64,000 nt of DNA from Rubrivivax sp. (GCA_016789955.1 JAEUPB010000073.1:1-64000); one strand, 5' to 3'; positions 1-8,775 are shown, counted from the stretch's first letter. Notes: generated by a model from the sequence alone, not told the origin. Numbers and translations are program-made.

Positions 1-261
1 GCGCGCAACGTCTTCTGACTCGCTGCGATTGTTCGAGCACAGCGAACGCAAGTGAGCGGAGCGAGTTTCGCAGCGGGCCAGGCGACCGAGCATCGCAGGG
101 GACGCGGCGCGCAGCGCCGCGCAAGGCCGAGCGTCTGAGCCACAGGCCCCGCCCGCACCGGCCCTCGGCCTTGCTGCACGGCCTCCACGGATCCACCAGC
201 GCGAACGACCGCAAAGCGCCGCAAGCCGACCGCCCCGGCCGGCAACGCACGGCGATCACGC
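1..261. other. Intergenic segment with nested hairpins; possible end of an upstream gene
   Basis: No gene can be supported here. Bases 1-18 can be read on the plus strand as five codons and TGA, so the stretch may hold the last residues of a gene that starts outside the window; nothing confirms this. Bases 21-75 form a nested inverted repeat: CGCTGCGA (21-28) pairs with TCGCAGCG (68-75), and GTTCG (31-35) with CGAAC (43-47). Bases 103-121 form a perfect 8-base stem with a 3-base loop. The remaining bases to the rlmB stop show no motif I recognise. Confidence 0.4.
103..121. terminator. Strong GC hairpin, possible terminator
   Basis: CGCGGCGC and GCGCCGCG pair perfectly over 8 bases around a GCA loop. 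There is no T-run on either side, so intrinsic termination is unproven. It lies between a possible upstream plus-strand gene end and the end of the minus-strand rlmB group, where a bidirectional terminator would be expected. Confidence 0.3.
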
Positions 262-1005
262 TCAACGCCGCTGCCGCACCGCCTCGTACAGGCAGATGCC
301 GGCGGCCACCGAGACGTTCAGGCTCTCCACCGCGCCGGCCATCGGGAGCGAGACCAGACTGTCGCAGGTCGTGCGCGTGAGTTGGCGCATGCCCGGCCCT
401 TCGGCGCCGAGCACCAGCGCCAGCGGCCCGCGCAGGTCGGCCTCGTGCAGCGTGTGCGGCGCGTCGTCGGCCAGGCCCACAACGCGCAGCCCGCGCTCCT
501 TCAGCTCGCCCAGCGTGCGGGCGAGGTTGGTCACCATCAGGTAGGGCACGCTCTCGGCAGCGCCGCTGGCCACCTTCGAGACGGTGGCGTTGATGCCGGC
601 CGCGTGGTCGCGCGGTGCCACCACCGCGTGCACCCCGGCGCCGTCGGCCACGCGCAGGCAGGCGCCGAGGTTGTGCGGGTCGGTCACGCCGTCGAGCACC
701 AGCACGAGCGGCGGGCCGCTGACGCCGTCGAGCAGGTCGTCGAGCGAGTGCTGGCGCGGCAGCGGCATGGCGCGCGCCACGACGCCCTGGTGGCGTGGAT
801 TGCCAGCGAGCTGCGTGAGGCGCGCGTCGTCGCTGTCGACGACGCGTGCACCGGCCGCGCGGCAGCGCTCGGCGAACTGGCGCATGCGCGCGTCGCGGCG
901 CGCGGCGTCGACGTGCACTTCGACGATGGACGCGGGGGCGATCTTCAGCCGCACCGTCACGGCGTGGAAGCCGTACAGCACCTGCGGACGGGCGGCGGTG
1001 CCCAC
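262..1005 (-). CDS. rlmB: 23S rRNA (guanosine-2'-O-)-methyltransferase RlmB
   Basis: TrmH/SpoU-class enzyme that methylates the 2'-hydroxyl of G2251 (E. coli numbering) in the peptidyl-transferase P-loop of 23S rRNA, using S-adenosylmethionine in the cytoplasm. The 247 residues match the family length. The N-terminal substrate-binding domain spans about 8-80. The SPOUT knot holds motif 1 (NLGACLR, N112 and R118), motif 2 ([10 protein letters not shown], about 198-207) and motif 3 ([17 protein letters not shown], about 220-236). The gene begins 3 bases after the tautomerase stop, so it is probably the last gene of a minus-strand transcript. In many Burkholderiales rlmB follows rnr; here rnr is not adjacent. 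Confidence 0.95.
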   Translation of the reverse strand: MGTAARPQVLYGFHAVTVRLKIAPASIVEVHVDAARRDARMRQFAERCRAAGARVVDSDDARLTQLAGNPRHQGVVARAMPLPRQHSLDDLLDGVSGPPLVLVLDGVTDPHNLGACLRVADGAGVHAVVAPRDHAAGINATVSKVASGAAESVPYLMVTNLARTLGELKERGLRVVGLADDAPHTLHEADLRGPLALVLGAEGPGMRQLTRTTCDSLVSLPMAGAVESLNVSVAAGICLYEAVRQRR

Positions 1006-1008
1006 GGT

Positions 1009-1398
1009 CTAGACCTTCACCGCGAAACCGAGGTCCACCTCGCTCGCCGGCACGCCGCCCCGGATGCCCCAGTTCTCCAGCGGCGGCTCCTGCAGCACGA
1101 TGAAGATGTCGGCGGGCGCGATGCCCAGGGCGCCGAACCGGCGCGCGATGGCCTCGTACAGCCGCCGCTTGGCGCCCTGCGAGCGGCCCGGGAACAGCAG
1201 GATCTCGACGTAGGTGTAGTTCTCGGTCTTGCCCGGCGGCACGGCGAAATGCTCGGGCCAGTGCTCGACGTAGCGGATCTGGCCGTCGTCCTCCGGCACG
1301 TGCAGCGCCTCGCGCTGCGCCTGGTAGAGCGCCTCGATGAGCGCCTGAACCTCGTGCGGCGGACGGCTGCGGCGGACTTCGATCTTGGAGAACGGCAT
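1009..1398 (-). CDS. Tautomerase superfamily protein
   Basis: Small protein of the 4-oxalocrotonate tautomerase/MIF superfamily, in which the N-terminal proline exposed after Met removal is the general base. The frame stays open to 1440, but I place the start at the ATG at 1398 because it puts Pro at residue 2 (MPFSKIEVRR), as the family requires. The 129 residues fit the longer, two-unit tautomerases. The conserved GRSQGAKRRLYEAI stretch is typical of tautomerase_3/DUF1904-like members. The substrate is unknown. It lies between the deaminase and rlmB. Confidence 0.8.
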   Translation of the reverse strand: MPFSKIEVRRSRPPHEVQALIEALYQAQREALHVPEDDGQIRYVEHWPEHFAVPPGKTENYTYVEILLFPGRSQGAKRRLYEAIARRFGALGIAPADIFIVLQEPPLENWGIRGGVPASEVDLGFAVKV

Positions 1399-1436
1399 GG
1401 GCCGGAGCATATCCGCGCTGCCCTGCCGGCGAGGCC

Positions 1437-1853
1437 TCACGGGTCGAGGTCGACCGGCTCGAGCCGCTCACCCCACAGGGCGCGACGGATGCCTGCGCGC
1501 CGTGCCGCCTCGCGGCATCGGCTGCAGGGCGGCGAGGTGCCGACGAGCACGGCACCGGCCAAGTCCGCGCGGCCCAGCCGGCGCAGCGCGTCGCCGATCG
1601 CCTCGCGTTCGGCATGCGCGTCGGGGTCGCGGCGCTGCACCACGCGGCTGGGGCCGAGACCGACCACGGCGCCGTCGAGCACCACCACGGCCCCGTAGGG
1701 CTGGTCGCCCCACGATTCGGCCCGGGCCCTTTGCGCCACCGCGGCCGCGTAGGCGTGATCGGGAACAGCCTGCGCCGGCACCCGGCCGGACCCCATCGCA
1801 GCAGCCGCCACCAAGGCCGCGCGCCGCGAGCACTCGGTTCCCCGCGCTGTCAC
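1437..1853 (-). CDS. Cytidine/deoxycytidylate deaminase-fold protein with Tat-like N-terminus
   Basis: Zinc-dependent nucleoside/nucleobase deaminase fold: HAE (in DAHAEREAI, about 79-87) supplies one zinc ligand and the proton-shuttling Glu, and PPCSRC (about 108-113) supplies the two Cys ligands. At 138 residues it is short. Unusually, the N-terminus reads SRRAALVAAAAMGSG followed by VPAQA, which looks like a twin-arginine signal peptide with a signal peptidase site; family members are normally cytosolic. The start is GTG at 1853, overlapping the permease stop by 4 bases. Substrate cannot be assigned; guanine or cytidine-like substrates are possible. Confidence 0.7.
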   Translation of the reverse strand: MTARGTECSRRAALVAAAAMGSGRVPAQAVPDHAYAAAVAQRARAESWGDQPYGAVVVLDGAVVGLGPSRVVQRRDPDAHAEREAIGDALRRLGRADLAGAVLVGTSPPCSRCREAARRAGIRRALWGERLEPVDLDP

Positions 1854-3520
1854 GCCGACCTCATCGCCCGCGTCAGCAGCAGCACCGGGATCAGCCCCAC
1901 CGCGACGATCGCCAGCGACGGCAGCGCCGCCTCGCCGAGCCGCTCGTCACGCGCGAAGTTGTAGGCCACCACCGCCAGCGTGTCGCTGCCGAAGGGCCGC
2001 AGCACGAGCGTGGCCGGCAGTTCCTTCATCACGTCGACGAACACCAGCAGCCCCGCCGCCAGCGCCGAGCGGCGCAGCAGCGGCAGATGCAGCTCCAGCA
2101 ACAGCCGCCGCGGCGTGCCGCCGAGCAGGCGCGCCGATTCGTCGATGGCCAACGGCACGCGGGCATAGCCGGCCTCCACCGACTGCAGCGCCACCGCCGA
2201 GAAGCGCACCAGGTAGGCATACATCACGCCGAACACGGTGCCGGTGACCAGCACCGTCGGCGCGAGCTGCGGCGCCTGCTGCTGCAGCCAGCCCAGCGGC
2301 AGCAGCACGCCGATGGCGACCACCGCGCCGGGCACCGCGTAGCCCAGCGCCAGCACCCGCGCGGCGCCGTTCAGCAGCCGACCGCTGCCCAGCCCCGACG
2401 CGCCGCGATCCGCCGTGCGCATCACGAAGGCCAGCGCCAGCGCCAGCAGCGTGGCCAGCACTGCCGCCAGCGCCGCCAGGCGGAAGCTCGACCAGGCCCA
2501 GCCGGCGAAGCGCGCCAGCGGCAGGCCGTCCTCCGGATTGTCGGCCTGCACGACAGCCATCCACACCAGCCAACCCACCGGCAGCACGAAGCCCAGCAGC
2601 ACCGGTAGCCCGCACAGCGCCTGCGCCACGGCCTGTGCCGCGCCATGCAGCCGCACCGGGCGAGCTTCGCGCGGCGCCTCGCCGCGGGCCGCGCCGGCCG
2701 CGGCCCCGCGCGACGCCGCATAGCGCATCTTGCGCTGCGCGCGGCGCTCGGCCAGCAGCAGCAGCGCCACCACCGCCAGCAGCAGCGACGCGAGCTGCGC
2801 CGCGGCCGTGCGGTCGTTCATCACCAGCCAGGCCTTGTAGATGCCGGTGGAGAAGGTCGTCAGGCCGAAGTACGCGCCGACGCCATAGTCGGCCAGCGTC
2901 TCCATCAGCGCCAGCGCCGTGCCCGCGGCCACCGCGGGGCGCGCCAGCGGCACCGCCACCTCCAGGATGCGGCGCTTCAGCCCGGCACCCAGCAGCCGCG
3001 CCGCCTCCATCATCTGCACGCCGCGCTCGCCCAGCGCCGTTCGCGTGAGCAGGTAGACGTAGGGGTACAGGCACAGCACGAACAGCACCACGGCGCCGGG
3101 CAGGCTGCGGATGTCGGGCCACAGCGCGCCGGTGGCGCCGGTGGCGTCGCGCAGCGCCATCTGCAGCGGGCTCGCGTACTGCAGCGCGTCGGTCCACGCG
3201 TAGGCCAGCACGTAGGCCGGCATCGCCAGCGGCAGCAGCATCGCCCACTCGAAGAAGCGGCGGCCACGGAAGTCGAACAGCGTCACCGCCACGGCGGCAC
3301 CGGCGCCCACCAGCACCACGCCGACGCCCACGCCCAGCGCCAGCCCGAGCGACTGCATCGCGTAGCCCGGCAGCACGGTCTGCGCCTGGTGCGCCAGCAC
3401 CGCCAGTGCGGCCGCGTCGGTCACCAGCCACGAGCCCAGCACCGAGCCCACCGGCAGCGCCAGCACGGCGCAACAGGCGAGCAGCAACCAGCGATGAGCG
3501 GAAATGCGAACCATCCTCAT
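1850..3520 (-). CDS. Ferric-type ABC transporter permease (two fused permease domains)
   Basis: Inner-membrane permease of the FbpB/SfuB class, 556 residues with about twelve hydrophobic segments in two repeats, each carrying an EAA-type coupling loop: EAARLLGAGLKRRILEVAVP (about 172-191) and ESARLLGGTPRRLLLELHLP in the second half. Such fused permeases usually move Fe3+ delivered by a periplasmic protein, though thiamine or aminoethylphosphonate systems share the architecture. Its ATPase partner starts divergently only 32 bases away; no periplasmic receptor is next to them. ATG at 3520 or 3514 may be used. Confidence 0.88.
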   Translation of the reverse strand: MRMVRISAHRWLLLACCAVLALPVGSVLGSWLVTDAAALAVLAHQAQTVLPGYAMQSLGLALGVGVGVVLVGAGAAVAVTLFDFRGRRFFEWAMLLPLAMPAYVLAYAWTDALQYASPLQMALRDATGATGALWPDIRSLPGAVVLFVLCLYPYVYLLTRTALGERGVQMMEAARLLGAGLKRRILEVAVPLARPAVAAGTALALMETLADYGVGAYFGLTTFSTGIYKAWLVMNDRTAAAQLASLLLAVVALLLLAERRAQRKMRYAASRGAAAGAARGEAPREARPVRLHGAAQAVAQALCGLPVLLGFVLPVGWLVWMAVVQADNPEDGLPLARFAGWAWSSFRLAALAAVLATLLALALAFVMRTADRGASGLGSGRLLNGAARVLALGYAVPGAVVAIGVLLPLGWLQQQAPQLAPTVLVTGTVFGVMYAYLVRFSAVALQSVEAGYARVPLAIDESARLLGGTPRRLLLELHLPLLRRSALAAGLLVFVDVMKELPATLVLRPFGSDTLAVVAYNFARDERLGEAALPSLAIVAVGLIPVLLLTRAMRSA

Positions 3521-3534
3521 TCTCGGCGGGGCAA

Positions 3535-3541
3535 ATTATCA
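3535..3541. promoter_or_regulatory. Possible Fur half-site in the permease/ATPase divergent gap
   Basis: The 32-base gap between the divergent ABC genes is unusually AT-rich for this window and holds ATTATCA, an exact half of the 7-1-7 Fur consensus (TGATAAT-N-ATTATCA). The partner half is not conserved, so this is only suggestive of iron regulation. Confidence 0.25.
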
Positions 3542-3552
3542 TCGGCCGGGTC

Positions 3553-4635
3553 ATGTTCCTCAGCCTGCACGCCTGCACGGTGCGCTACACGCGCGACGGC
3601 ACCGGCACCGACGCGGTGCAGGCGGCCACGATGGAGATGCGCCGCGGCGAGATCGGCGTGCTGATCGGCCCCTCGGGCTGCGGCAAGACCTCGCTGCTGC
3701 GCGCGGTGGCCGGGCTCGAACGTCTGGCCGGCGGCCGCATCGTGATGGACGGCCTCACGCTCAGCGATGCCGCCCAGGGCGTGCACCTGCAGCCCGAGCA
3801 GCGCCGCATCGGGATGGTGTTCCAGGACTACGCACTGTTCCCGCACCTCTCGGTGGCCGACAACATCGCCTTTGGCGTGCGCCAGCTGCCGCGCGACCAG
3901 CGCGACCGGCGCGTCGGCGAACTGCTCGACCTGGTCGGCCTGGCCCATGCCGCGCGGCGCGCACCGCACCAGCTCTCGGGCGGTCAGCAGCAGCGCATCG
4001 CGCTGGCGCGGGCGCTGGCCCCGCAGCCGCAGCTGCTGCTGCTGGACGAGCCGTTCTCGAGCCTCGACATCGACCTGCGCGAGCGCCTGGCGCAGGAACT
4101 GCGCGGCATCCTGAAGAACGCCGGCACCACGGCGCTGTTCGTCACGCACGACCAGCAGGAAGCCTTCGCGGTGGGCGACCGCATCGGCGTGATGAATAAA
4201 GGCCGGCTGGAGCAGTGGGACGAGGCCTACCCGCTGTACCACCGCCCGGCCAGCCGCTTCGTGGCGCAGTTCATCGGCCACGGCGTGTTCCTGCCGGCCG
4301 AGATCGTGGCCTGCGCCACCGGGCCCTGCGTGCACACGCCGCTGGGCGAGCTGGCCGATGCCGCCGAGGTGCCGCTGCCCAGCGCCTACCCGGGCGGCCG
4401 CTGCGACGTGCTGCTGCGGGCGGACGACATCGTGCACGACGACAGCTCGCCGGTGAAGGCGCAGATCGAGCGCAAGGCCTTCCGCGGCAGCGAGTTCCTG
4501 CTCACCCTGCGCCTGGCCAGCGGCGAGCGCGTGCTGGCGCACGTGCCCTCGCACCACGACCATCCGATCGGCGAGTGGATCGGCATTCGTCCGGCCGTGG
4601 ACCACGTGGTGACGTTCGCGCGGGAAAACGGCTGA
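3553..4635 (+). CDS. Ferric-type ABC transporter ATP-binding protein
   Basis: ATPase subunit (360 residues from the ATG at 3553) matching FbpC/PotA-type proteins. Visible motifs: Walker A GPSGCGKTS (about 38-46), Q-loop QDYALFPH (about 91-98), signature LSGGQQQRIALARAL (about 142-156), Walker B LLLLDEPFSSLD (about 162-173) and switch His in FVTHDQQEAF (about 196-205). Residues from about 245 form a TOBE-type regulatory domain. The frame remains open upstream to 3406, but that part is antisense to the permease and is not conserved in character, so I exclude it. Most likely energises the divergent permease. Confidence 0.9.
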   Translation: MFLSLHACTVRYTRDGTGTDAVQAATMEMRRGEIGVLIGPSGCGKTSLLRAVAGLERLAGGRIVMDGLTLSDAAQGVHLQPEQRRIGMVFQDYALFPHLSVADNIAFGVRQLPRDQRDRRVGELLDLVGLAHAARRAPHQLSGGQQQRIALARALAPQPQLLLLDEPFSSLDIDLRERLAQELRGILKNAGTTALFVTHDQQEAFAVGDRIGVMNKGRLEQWDEAYPLYHRPASRFVAQFIGHGVFLPAEIVACATGPCVHTPLGELADAAEVPLPSAYPGGRCDVLLRADDIVHDDSSPVKAQIERKAFRGSEFLLTLRLASGERVLAHVPSHHDHPIGEWIGIRPAVDHVVTFARENG

Positions 4636-4697
4636 ATTGCACCCCCGGGTTGTAGGTTTCCGTCGTGTGAAGCGACCCAGCCCTCGCCCCCCAACCC

Positions 4698-4703
4698 TAG
4701 AAT
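4698..4703 (+). promoter_or_regulatory. Candidate -10 element upstream of the S41 protease gene
   Basis: TAGAAT lies 37 bases before the ATG at 4740 in a 104-base gap. No good -35 hexamer sits 16-18 bases upstream, so this is weak. Confidence 0.25.
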
Positions 4704-4739
4704 CGCCACCAGTCTCACCTGCGTGAAAGGCCTGCTGCC

Positions 4740-6170
4740 ATGGGCTCGAAACTGAAAGTTGCCGGCTTGCTGATCGCCGGGGCCGTGGCGGGTGCGCTCA
4801 CCACGATGCAGATCCAGGCGGTGGCGCAGCACGCGCTCGGTCCGCTGCCGATGGAAGAGGTGCAGCAGCTCGCCGCGGTGTTCGGCGTCGTCAAGAGCGA
4901 CTACGTCGAGGCGGTGGACGAGAAGAAGCTGATCTCCGACGCGATCAGCGGCATGGTGGCCGGCCTCGACCCGCACAGCCAGTACCTCGACAAGAAGACC
5001 TTCAAGGAGTTCCGCGAGAGCACCGGCGGGCGCTTCGTCGGCATCGGCATCGAGATGGGCATGGAAGACGGCCTCGTGAAGGTCATCTCCCCGATCGAGG
5101 GATCCCCGGCGTTCCGCATCGGCCTGAAGAGCGGCGACCTCATCACCCGCATCGACGACACGCCGGTCAAGGGCATGACGGTCGACCAGGCCGTCAAGCG
5201 CATGCGCGGCGAGCCCCAGACGAAGGTCAACCTCACGGTGCTGCGCAAGTCCGAGAGCCGCACCTTCCCGGTGACCATCGTGCGCGAAGAGATCCGCATG
5301 CAGAGCGTGCGGGCCAAGATGATCGAGCCCGGCTACGGCTGGGTGCGCGTGAGCCAGTTCCAGGAGCGCACGGTCGACGACTTCGCGCGCAAGGTCGACG
5401 AGCTGTACAAGCAGGACCCGGCGATGAAGGGCCTGGTGCTCGACCTGCGCAGCGACCCTGGCGGCCTGCTCGATGGCGCCATCGCCATCTCGTCGGCCTT
5501 CCTGCCGGCCGGCGTGACGGTGGTCTCCACCAACGGCCAGATCGCCGACTCGCGCGCCACCTTCAAGGCCGTTCCAGAGCACTACGTGCGCCGCGGCGGC
5601 GACCCGCTGAAGAAGCTGCCCGCCGCGCTGAAGAGCGTGCCGCTGGTGGTGCTGATCAACGAAGGATCGGCGTCGGCCAGCGAGATCGTCGCCGGTGCGC
5701 TGCAGGACCACAAGCGCGCCACCATCATGGGCGCGCAGTCGTTCGGCAAGGGCTCGGTGCAGACCATCCGCCAGCTCTCGGCCGACACCGCGCTGAAGAT
5801 CACCACCGCACGCTACTACACGCCCAACGGCCGCAGCATCCAGGCCAAGGGCATCGTGCCCGACGTCTGGCTCGACGAGACCGCCGAGGGCAACGTGTTC
5901 GCCGCGCTGCGCATGCGCGAGGCCGACCTCGAGAAGCACCTGCAGGGCGCCGACGAGAAGAAGGACGAGGCCCGCGAGAAGGCCCGCGAGGAAGCCCGCC
6001 AGAAGCTCGAAGAGCAGCTCGCCAAGAGCAAGGAGCCGCCCAAGCCGCTGCCCGAGTTCGGCTCGGCCGAGGACTTCCCGCTGCAGCAGGCGCTGAACCA
6101 GCTGCGCGGCAAGCCGGTGCTGGTGAGCAAGACGCAGAGCGAGCGCAAGGCCGAAGTCGTTGGAAAGTAG
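4740..6170 (+). CDS. S41 family carboxy-terminal processing protease
   Basis: CtpA/Prc-like periplasmic endopeptidase that trims C-termini of envelope proteins. Order: signal anchor (about 5-28), helical cap, PDZ domain with carboxylate-binding loop GRFVGIGIEM (about 97-106), and the S41 catalytic core. The Ser/Lys dyad fits S312 (in NEGSASASEI) and K337 (in QSFGKGSVQ), spaced 25 residues as in B. subtilis CtpA. A charged helical stretch (about 395-430) and a short C-terminal tail follow; total 476 residues, normal for the family. The adjacent gene starts inside its last codons at 6160. Confidence 0.93.
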   Translation: MGSKLKVAGLLIAGAVAGALTTMQIQAVAQHALGPLPMEEVQQLAAVFGVVKSDYVEAVDEKKLISDAISGMVAGLDPHSQYLDKKTFKEFRESTGGRFVGIGIEMGMEDGLVKVISPIEGSPAFRIGLKSGDLITRIDDTPVKGMTVDQAVKRMRGEPQTKVNLTVLRKSESRTFPVTIVREEIRMQSVRAKMIEPGYGWVRVSQFQERTVDDFARKVDELYKQDPAMKGLVLDLRSDPGGLLDGAIAISSAFLPAGVTVVSTNGQIADSRATFKAVPEHYVRRGGDPLKKLPAALKSVPLVVLINEGSASASEIVAGALQDHKRATIMGAQSFGKGSVQTIRQLSADTALKITTARYYTPNGRSIQAKGIVPDVWLDETAEGNVFAALRMREADLEKHLQGADEKKDEAREKAREEARQKLEEQLAKSKEPPKPLPEFGSAEDFPLQQALNQLRGKPVLVSKTQSERKAEVVGK

Positions 6171-6951
6171 CGCGCCCGCGCCCGGGCGCTCGCTCGACGA
6201 CGGCGCGCTGCTGCGCTACTCGCGCCACATCCTGCTCGACGAGATCGGCATCGAGGGGCAGCAGCGGCTGCTCGATGCCCGCGCATTGATCATCGGTGCC
6301 GGCGGGCTGGGCTCGCCGGTGGCGCTGTACCTCGGCTCGGCCGGCGTGGGGCGGCTGACGATCGTCGACCACGACCGCGTCGACGTCACCAACCTGCAGC
6401 GCCAGATCGCCCATGACCTGACGCGAGTCGGCCTGGCCAAGGCCGACTCGGCGCGCGCCCGCATCACCGCCATCAACCCCGACGTGCAGGTCACGGCCCT
6501 GGTGCGCCGCGCCGACGACGCCTTGCTCGACGAACTCGTGCCGCAGGCCGACGTGGTGATCGACTGCTGCGACAACTTCCGCACCCGCCACGCGGTGAAC
6601 GCCGCCTGCGTGCGCCACCGCCGGCCGCTGGTCTCGGGCGCGGCGATCGGCTTCGACGGCCAGATCTCGGTGTACGACGTGCGCCAGGCCGACAAACCCT
6701 GCTACGGCTGCCTGTTCCCGCCGGAGGCACGCTATGAGGAAGTGGCCTGCGCGACGATGGGCGTGTTCGCGCCGCTGGTGGGCATCATCGGCAGCATGCA
6801 GGCCGCCGAGGCGCTGAAGCTGCTGGTGCCGCTGGGCACCACGCTGGCCGGCCAGCTGCTGATGCTCGACGGCCGCACGATGGGCTGGGACCGCATCACC
6901 GTCGCGCGCAACCCGTCGTGCAGCGTCTGCGCCGCATCGAGGACCCCATGA
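6160..6951 (+). CDS. ThiF/MoeB-family sulfur-carrier adenylyltransferase
   Basis: E1-like enzyme that adenylates the C-terminal glycine of a ThiS/MoaD-type sulfur carrier with ATP. The 263 residues include the nucleotide loop GAGGLGSP (46-53), the DxxxxxNLQRQ segment (about 73-82), DNFRTR (138-143) and structural zinc Cys pairs C181/C184 and C254/C257; C197 in CATMGVF sits where the family has its conserved Cys. No C-terminal rhodanese domain. The TTG start at 6160 overlaps the protease gene by 11 bases and keeps a family-typical N-terminus (LLRYSRHILL). MoeB or ThiF/HesA role cannot be separated from sequence alone. Confidence 0.88.
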   Translation: MESSAPAPGRSLDDGALLRYSRHILLDEIGIEGQQRLLDARALIIGAGGLGSPVALYLGSAGVGRLTIVDHDRVDVTNLQRQIAHDLTRVGLAKADSARARITAINPDVQVTALVRRADDALLDELVPQADVVIDCCDNFRTRHAVNAACVRHRRPLVSGAAIGFDGQISVYDVRQADKPCYGCLFPPEARYEEVACATMGVFAPLVGIIGSMQAAEALKLLVPLGTTLAGQLLMLDGRTMGWDRITVARNPSCSVCAASRTP

Positions 6952-7853
6952 CCCCCGTGAACCCAGAACTGCACGCCCGCAACTTCCCCACCGCCGAGGA
7001 GGAGGCCAGCCAGGCCCGCCCGGTGGCCCGCTACGACGGCCCGGGCAGCGCCTATCGGCTGGCCTTCACCGACACCGAATTCCTGCTGCGCGAGGAACTG
7101 CGGCCGGTGCGCATGCAGCTCGAGCTGCTCAAGCCCGAGCTGGTGCAGCAGGAACAAGGCATCGAGTCGACGATCGTCATCTTCGGCAGCGCCCGCATCA
7201 AGGAACCGGCGGTGGCCGCCGAGGCGCTGAAAGCGGCGCAGGCCACCGGCGATGCCCAGGCCGTCGCGCGCGCCGAGACGCTGGTGGCGATGAGCCGCTA
7301 CTACGACGAGGCGCGCCGCTTCGCGCAGATCGTCACCAGCCGCTCGCGCCAGCTCGCCACGCCGATCTATGTGGTCACCGGCGGCGGCCCCGGCATCATG
7401 GAAGCGGGCAACCGCGGCGCGCACGAGGTGCAGGGCAAGAGCATCGGGCTGAACATCGTGCTGCCGCACGAACAGGCGCCCAACCCGTACATCACGCCGG
7501 AGCTGTGCTTCCAGTTCCACTATTTCGCGCTGCGCAAGATGCACTTCGTGATGCGCAGCATCGGCCTGGTGTGCTTCCCCGGTGGCTTCGGCACGCTCGA
7601 CGAGTTGTTCGAGACGCTGACGCTGATCCAGAACAGCAAGAGCCGCCGCCGCCCCATCCTGCTGTTCGGCCGCGCGTTCTGGGAGCGGCTGATCGACTTC
7701 CCGTACCTCGTGGAGACCGGCATGATCGGCGCGCAGGACCTGCAGCTGTTCCGTTACGTCGAGACCGCCGAGGAGGCCTGGGAGGTGCTGGCCGCGCACT
7801 ACGGCTTCGACCTGTCGAACACGCTGGCCGGCGAGTTCGCGGAAGACACGTGA
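6948..7853 (+). CDS. LOG-family protein (cytokinin-riboside monophosphate phosphoribohydrolase-like)
   Basis: Rossmann-like protein with the LOG motifs GGGPGIMEAGNRGA (about 145-158) and PGGFGTLDE (211-219). LOG enzymes cleave the N-glycosidic bond of nucleoside monophosphates; many are mislabelled lysine decarboxylases. The ATG at 6948 gives 301 residues and overlaps the preceding TGA by 4 bases, indicating translational coupling. The family is usually about 190-300 residues; the extra 60-residue N-terminal arm and an inserted helix (about 88-130) mark the long subclass. Physiological substrate is unknown here. Confidence 0.85.
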   Translation: MTPVNPELHARNFPTAEEEASQARPVARYDGPGSAYRLAFTDTEFLLREELRPVRMQLELLKPELVQQEQGIESTIVIFGSARIKEPAVAAEALKAAQATGDAQAVARAETLVAMSRYYDEARRFAQIVTSRSRQLATPIYVVTGGGPGIMEAGNRGAHEVQGKSIGLNIVLPHEQAPNPYITPELCFQFHYFALRKMHFVMRSIGLVCFPGGFGTLDELFETLTLIQNSKSRRRPILLFGRAFWERLIDFPYLVETGMIGAQDLQLFRYVETAEEAWEVLAAHYGFDLSNTLAGEFAEDT

Positions 7854-8773
7854 TGACGCGTGCCGTCACGCTGATCGGCGCGCCCACCGACATCGGCGCC
7901 GGGGCGCGCGGCGCCAGCATGGGTCCCGAGGCGCTGCGCGTGGCGGGCCTTGCCGAGGCGCTGCGCGGGCATGGCGTGGACGTGCTCGACCGCGGCAACC
8001 TGGTCGGCCCCGCCAACCCCTGGCTGCCGCCCGAAGGCGGTTACCGGCACCTGGCCGAGGTGGTGGCCTGGAACCGCGCCGTGCACGACGCCGTGCACGC
8101 CGAACTGGACGGCGGCCGCATGCCGATCCTGCTCGGCGGCGACCATTGCCTGGCCATCGGCAGCATCGGCGCGGTGGCACGCCATTGCCGCGAACGCGGG
8201 CGCCGGCTGCGCGTGCTGTGGCTCGATGCGCACGCCGATTTCAACACCAGCGTGCTCACGCCCAGCGGCAACATCCACGGCATGCCGGTGGCCTGCCTGT
8301 GCGGCCACGGCCCCCAGGCGCTGCTCGAGATCGGCGGCCACGTGCCGGCGCTGAACCCGAAGTGGATCCGCGAGATCGGCATCCGCAGCGTCGACCCCGG
8401 CGAGAAGCGTTTCGTGCACGAGCAGGGCCTGGACGTGTTCGACATGCGCTACATCGACGAGATGGGCATGCGCCACGCGATGGAACTGGCGCTGGCCACG
8501 CTGGACGCGAACACGCACCTGCACGTGAGCTTCGACGTCGACTTCCTCGACCCCGACATCGCCCCCGGCGTCGGCACCACGGTACCCGGCGGGCCCACGT
8601 ACCGCGAGGCGCAGCTGTGCATGGAGATGATCGCCGACACCGGGCGGCTGGCGTCGCTGGACGTGATGGAGCTGAACCCGGCGCTGGACGTGCGCAACCG
8701 CACGGCGGCGCTGGCGGTGGACCTGATCGAGAGCCTGTTCGGCAAGAGCACGCTGATGCGCGAGCGGGGCTAG
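7853..8773 (+). CDS. rocF: Arginase
   Basis: Ureohydrolase converting L-arginine to ornithine and urea with a binuclear Mn2+ centre. Metal ligands are visible: H98 in GGDHCLAIG, D125/H127/D129 in DAHADFN and D228/D230 in SFDVDFLDP. The 306 residues match bacterial arginases, and the GNIHGMPV loop (about 139-146) resembles the arginase substrate loop rather than agmatinase or formimidoylglutamase. ATG at 7853 shares one base with the LOG gene stop (TGATG), so the two are coupled. Formiminoglutamase is the main alternative but is less likely because the hut locus in this window already carries HutF and HutG. Confidence 0.9.
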   Translation: MTRAVTLIGAPTDIGAGARGASMGPEALRVAGLAEALRGHGVDVLDRGNLVGPANPWLPPEGGYRHLAEVVAWNRAVHDAVHAELDGGRMPILLGGDHCLAIGSIGAVARHCRERGRRLRVLWLDAHADFNTSVLTPSGNIHGMPVACLCGHGPQALLEIGGHVPALNPKWIREIGIRSVDPGEKRFVHEQGLDVFDMRYIDEMGMRHAMELALATLDANTHLHVSFDVDFLDPDIAPGVGTTVPGGPTYREAQLCMEMIADTGRLASLDVMELNPALDVRNRTAALAVDLIESLFGKSTLMRERG

Positions 8774-8775
8774 CG

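Noticed and set aside
4386..5939. Minus-strand open frame opposite the S41 protease gene
   Set aside because: Shadow of a protein with a complete catalytic dyad; composition typical of antisense frames.
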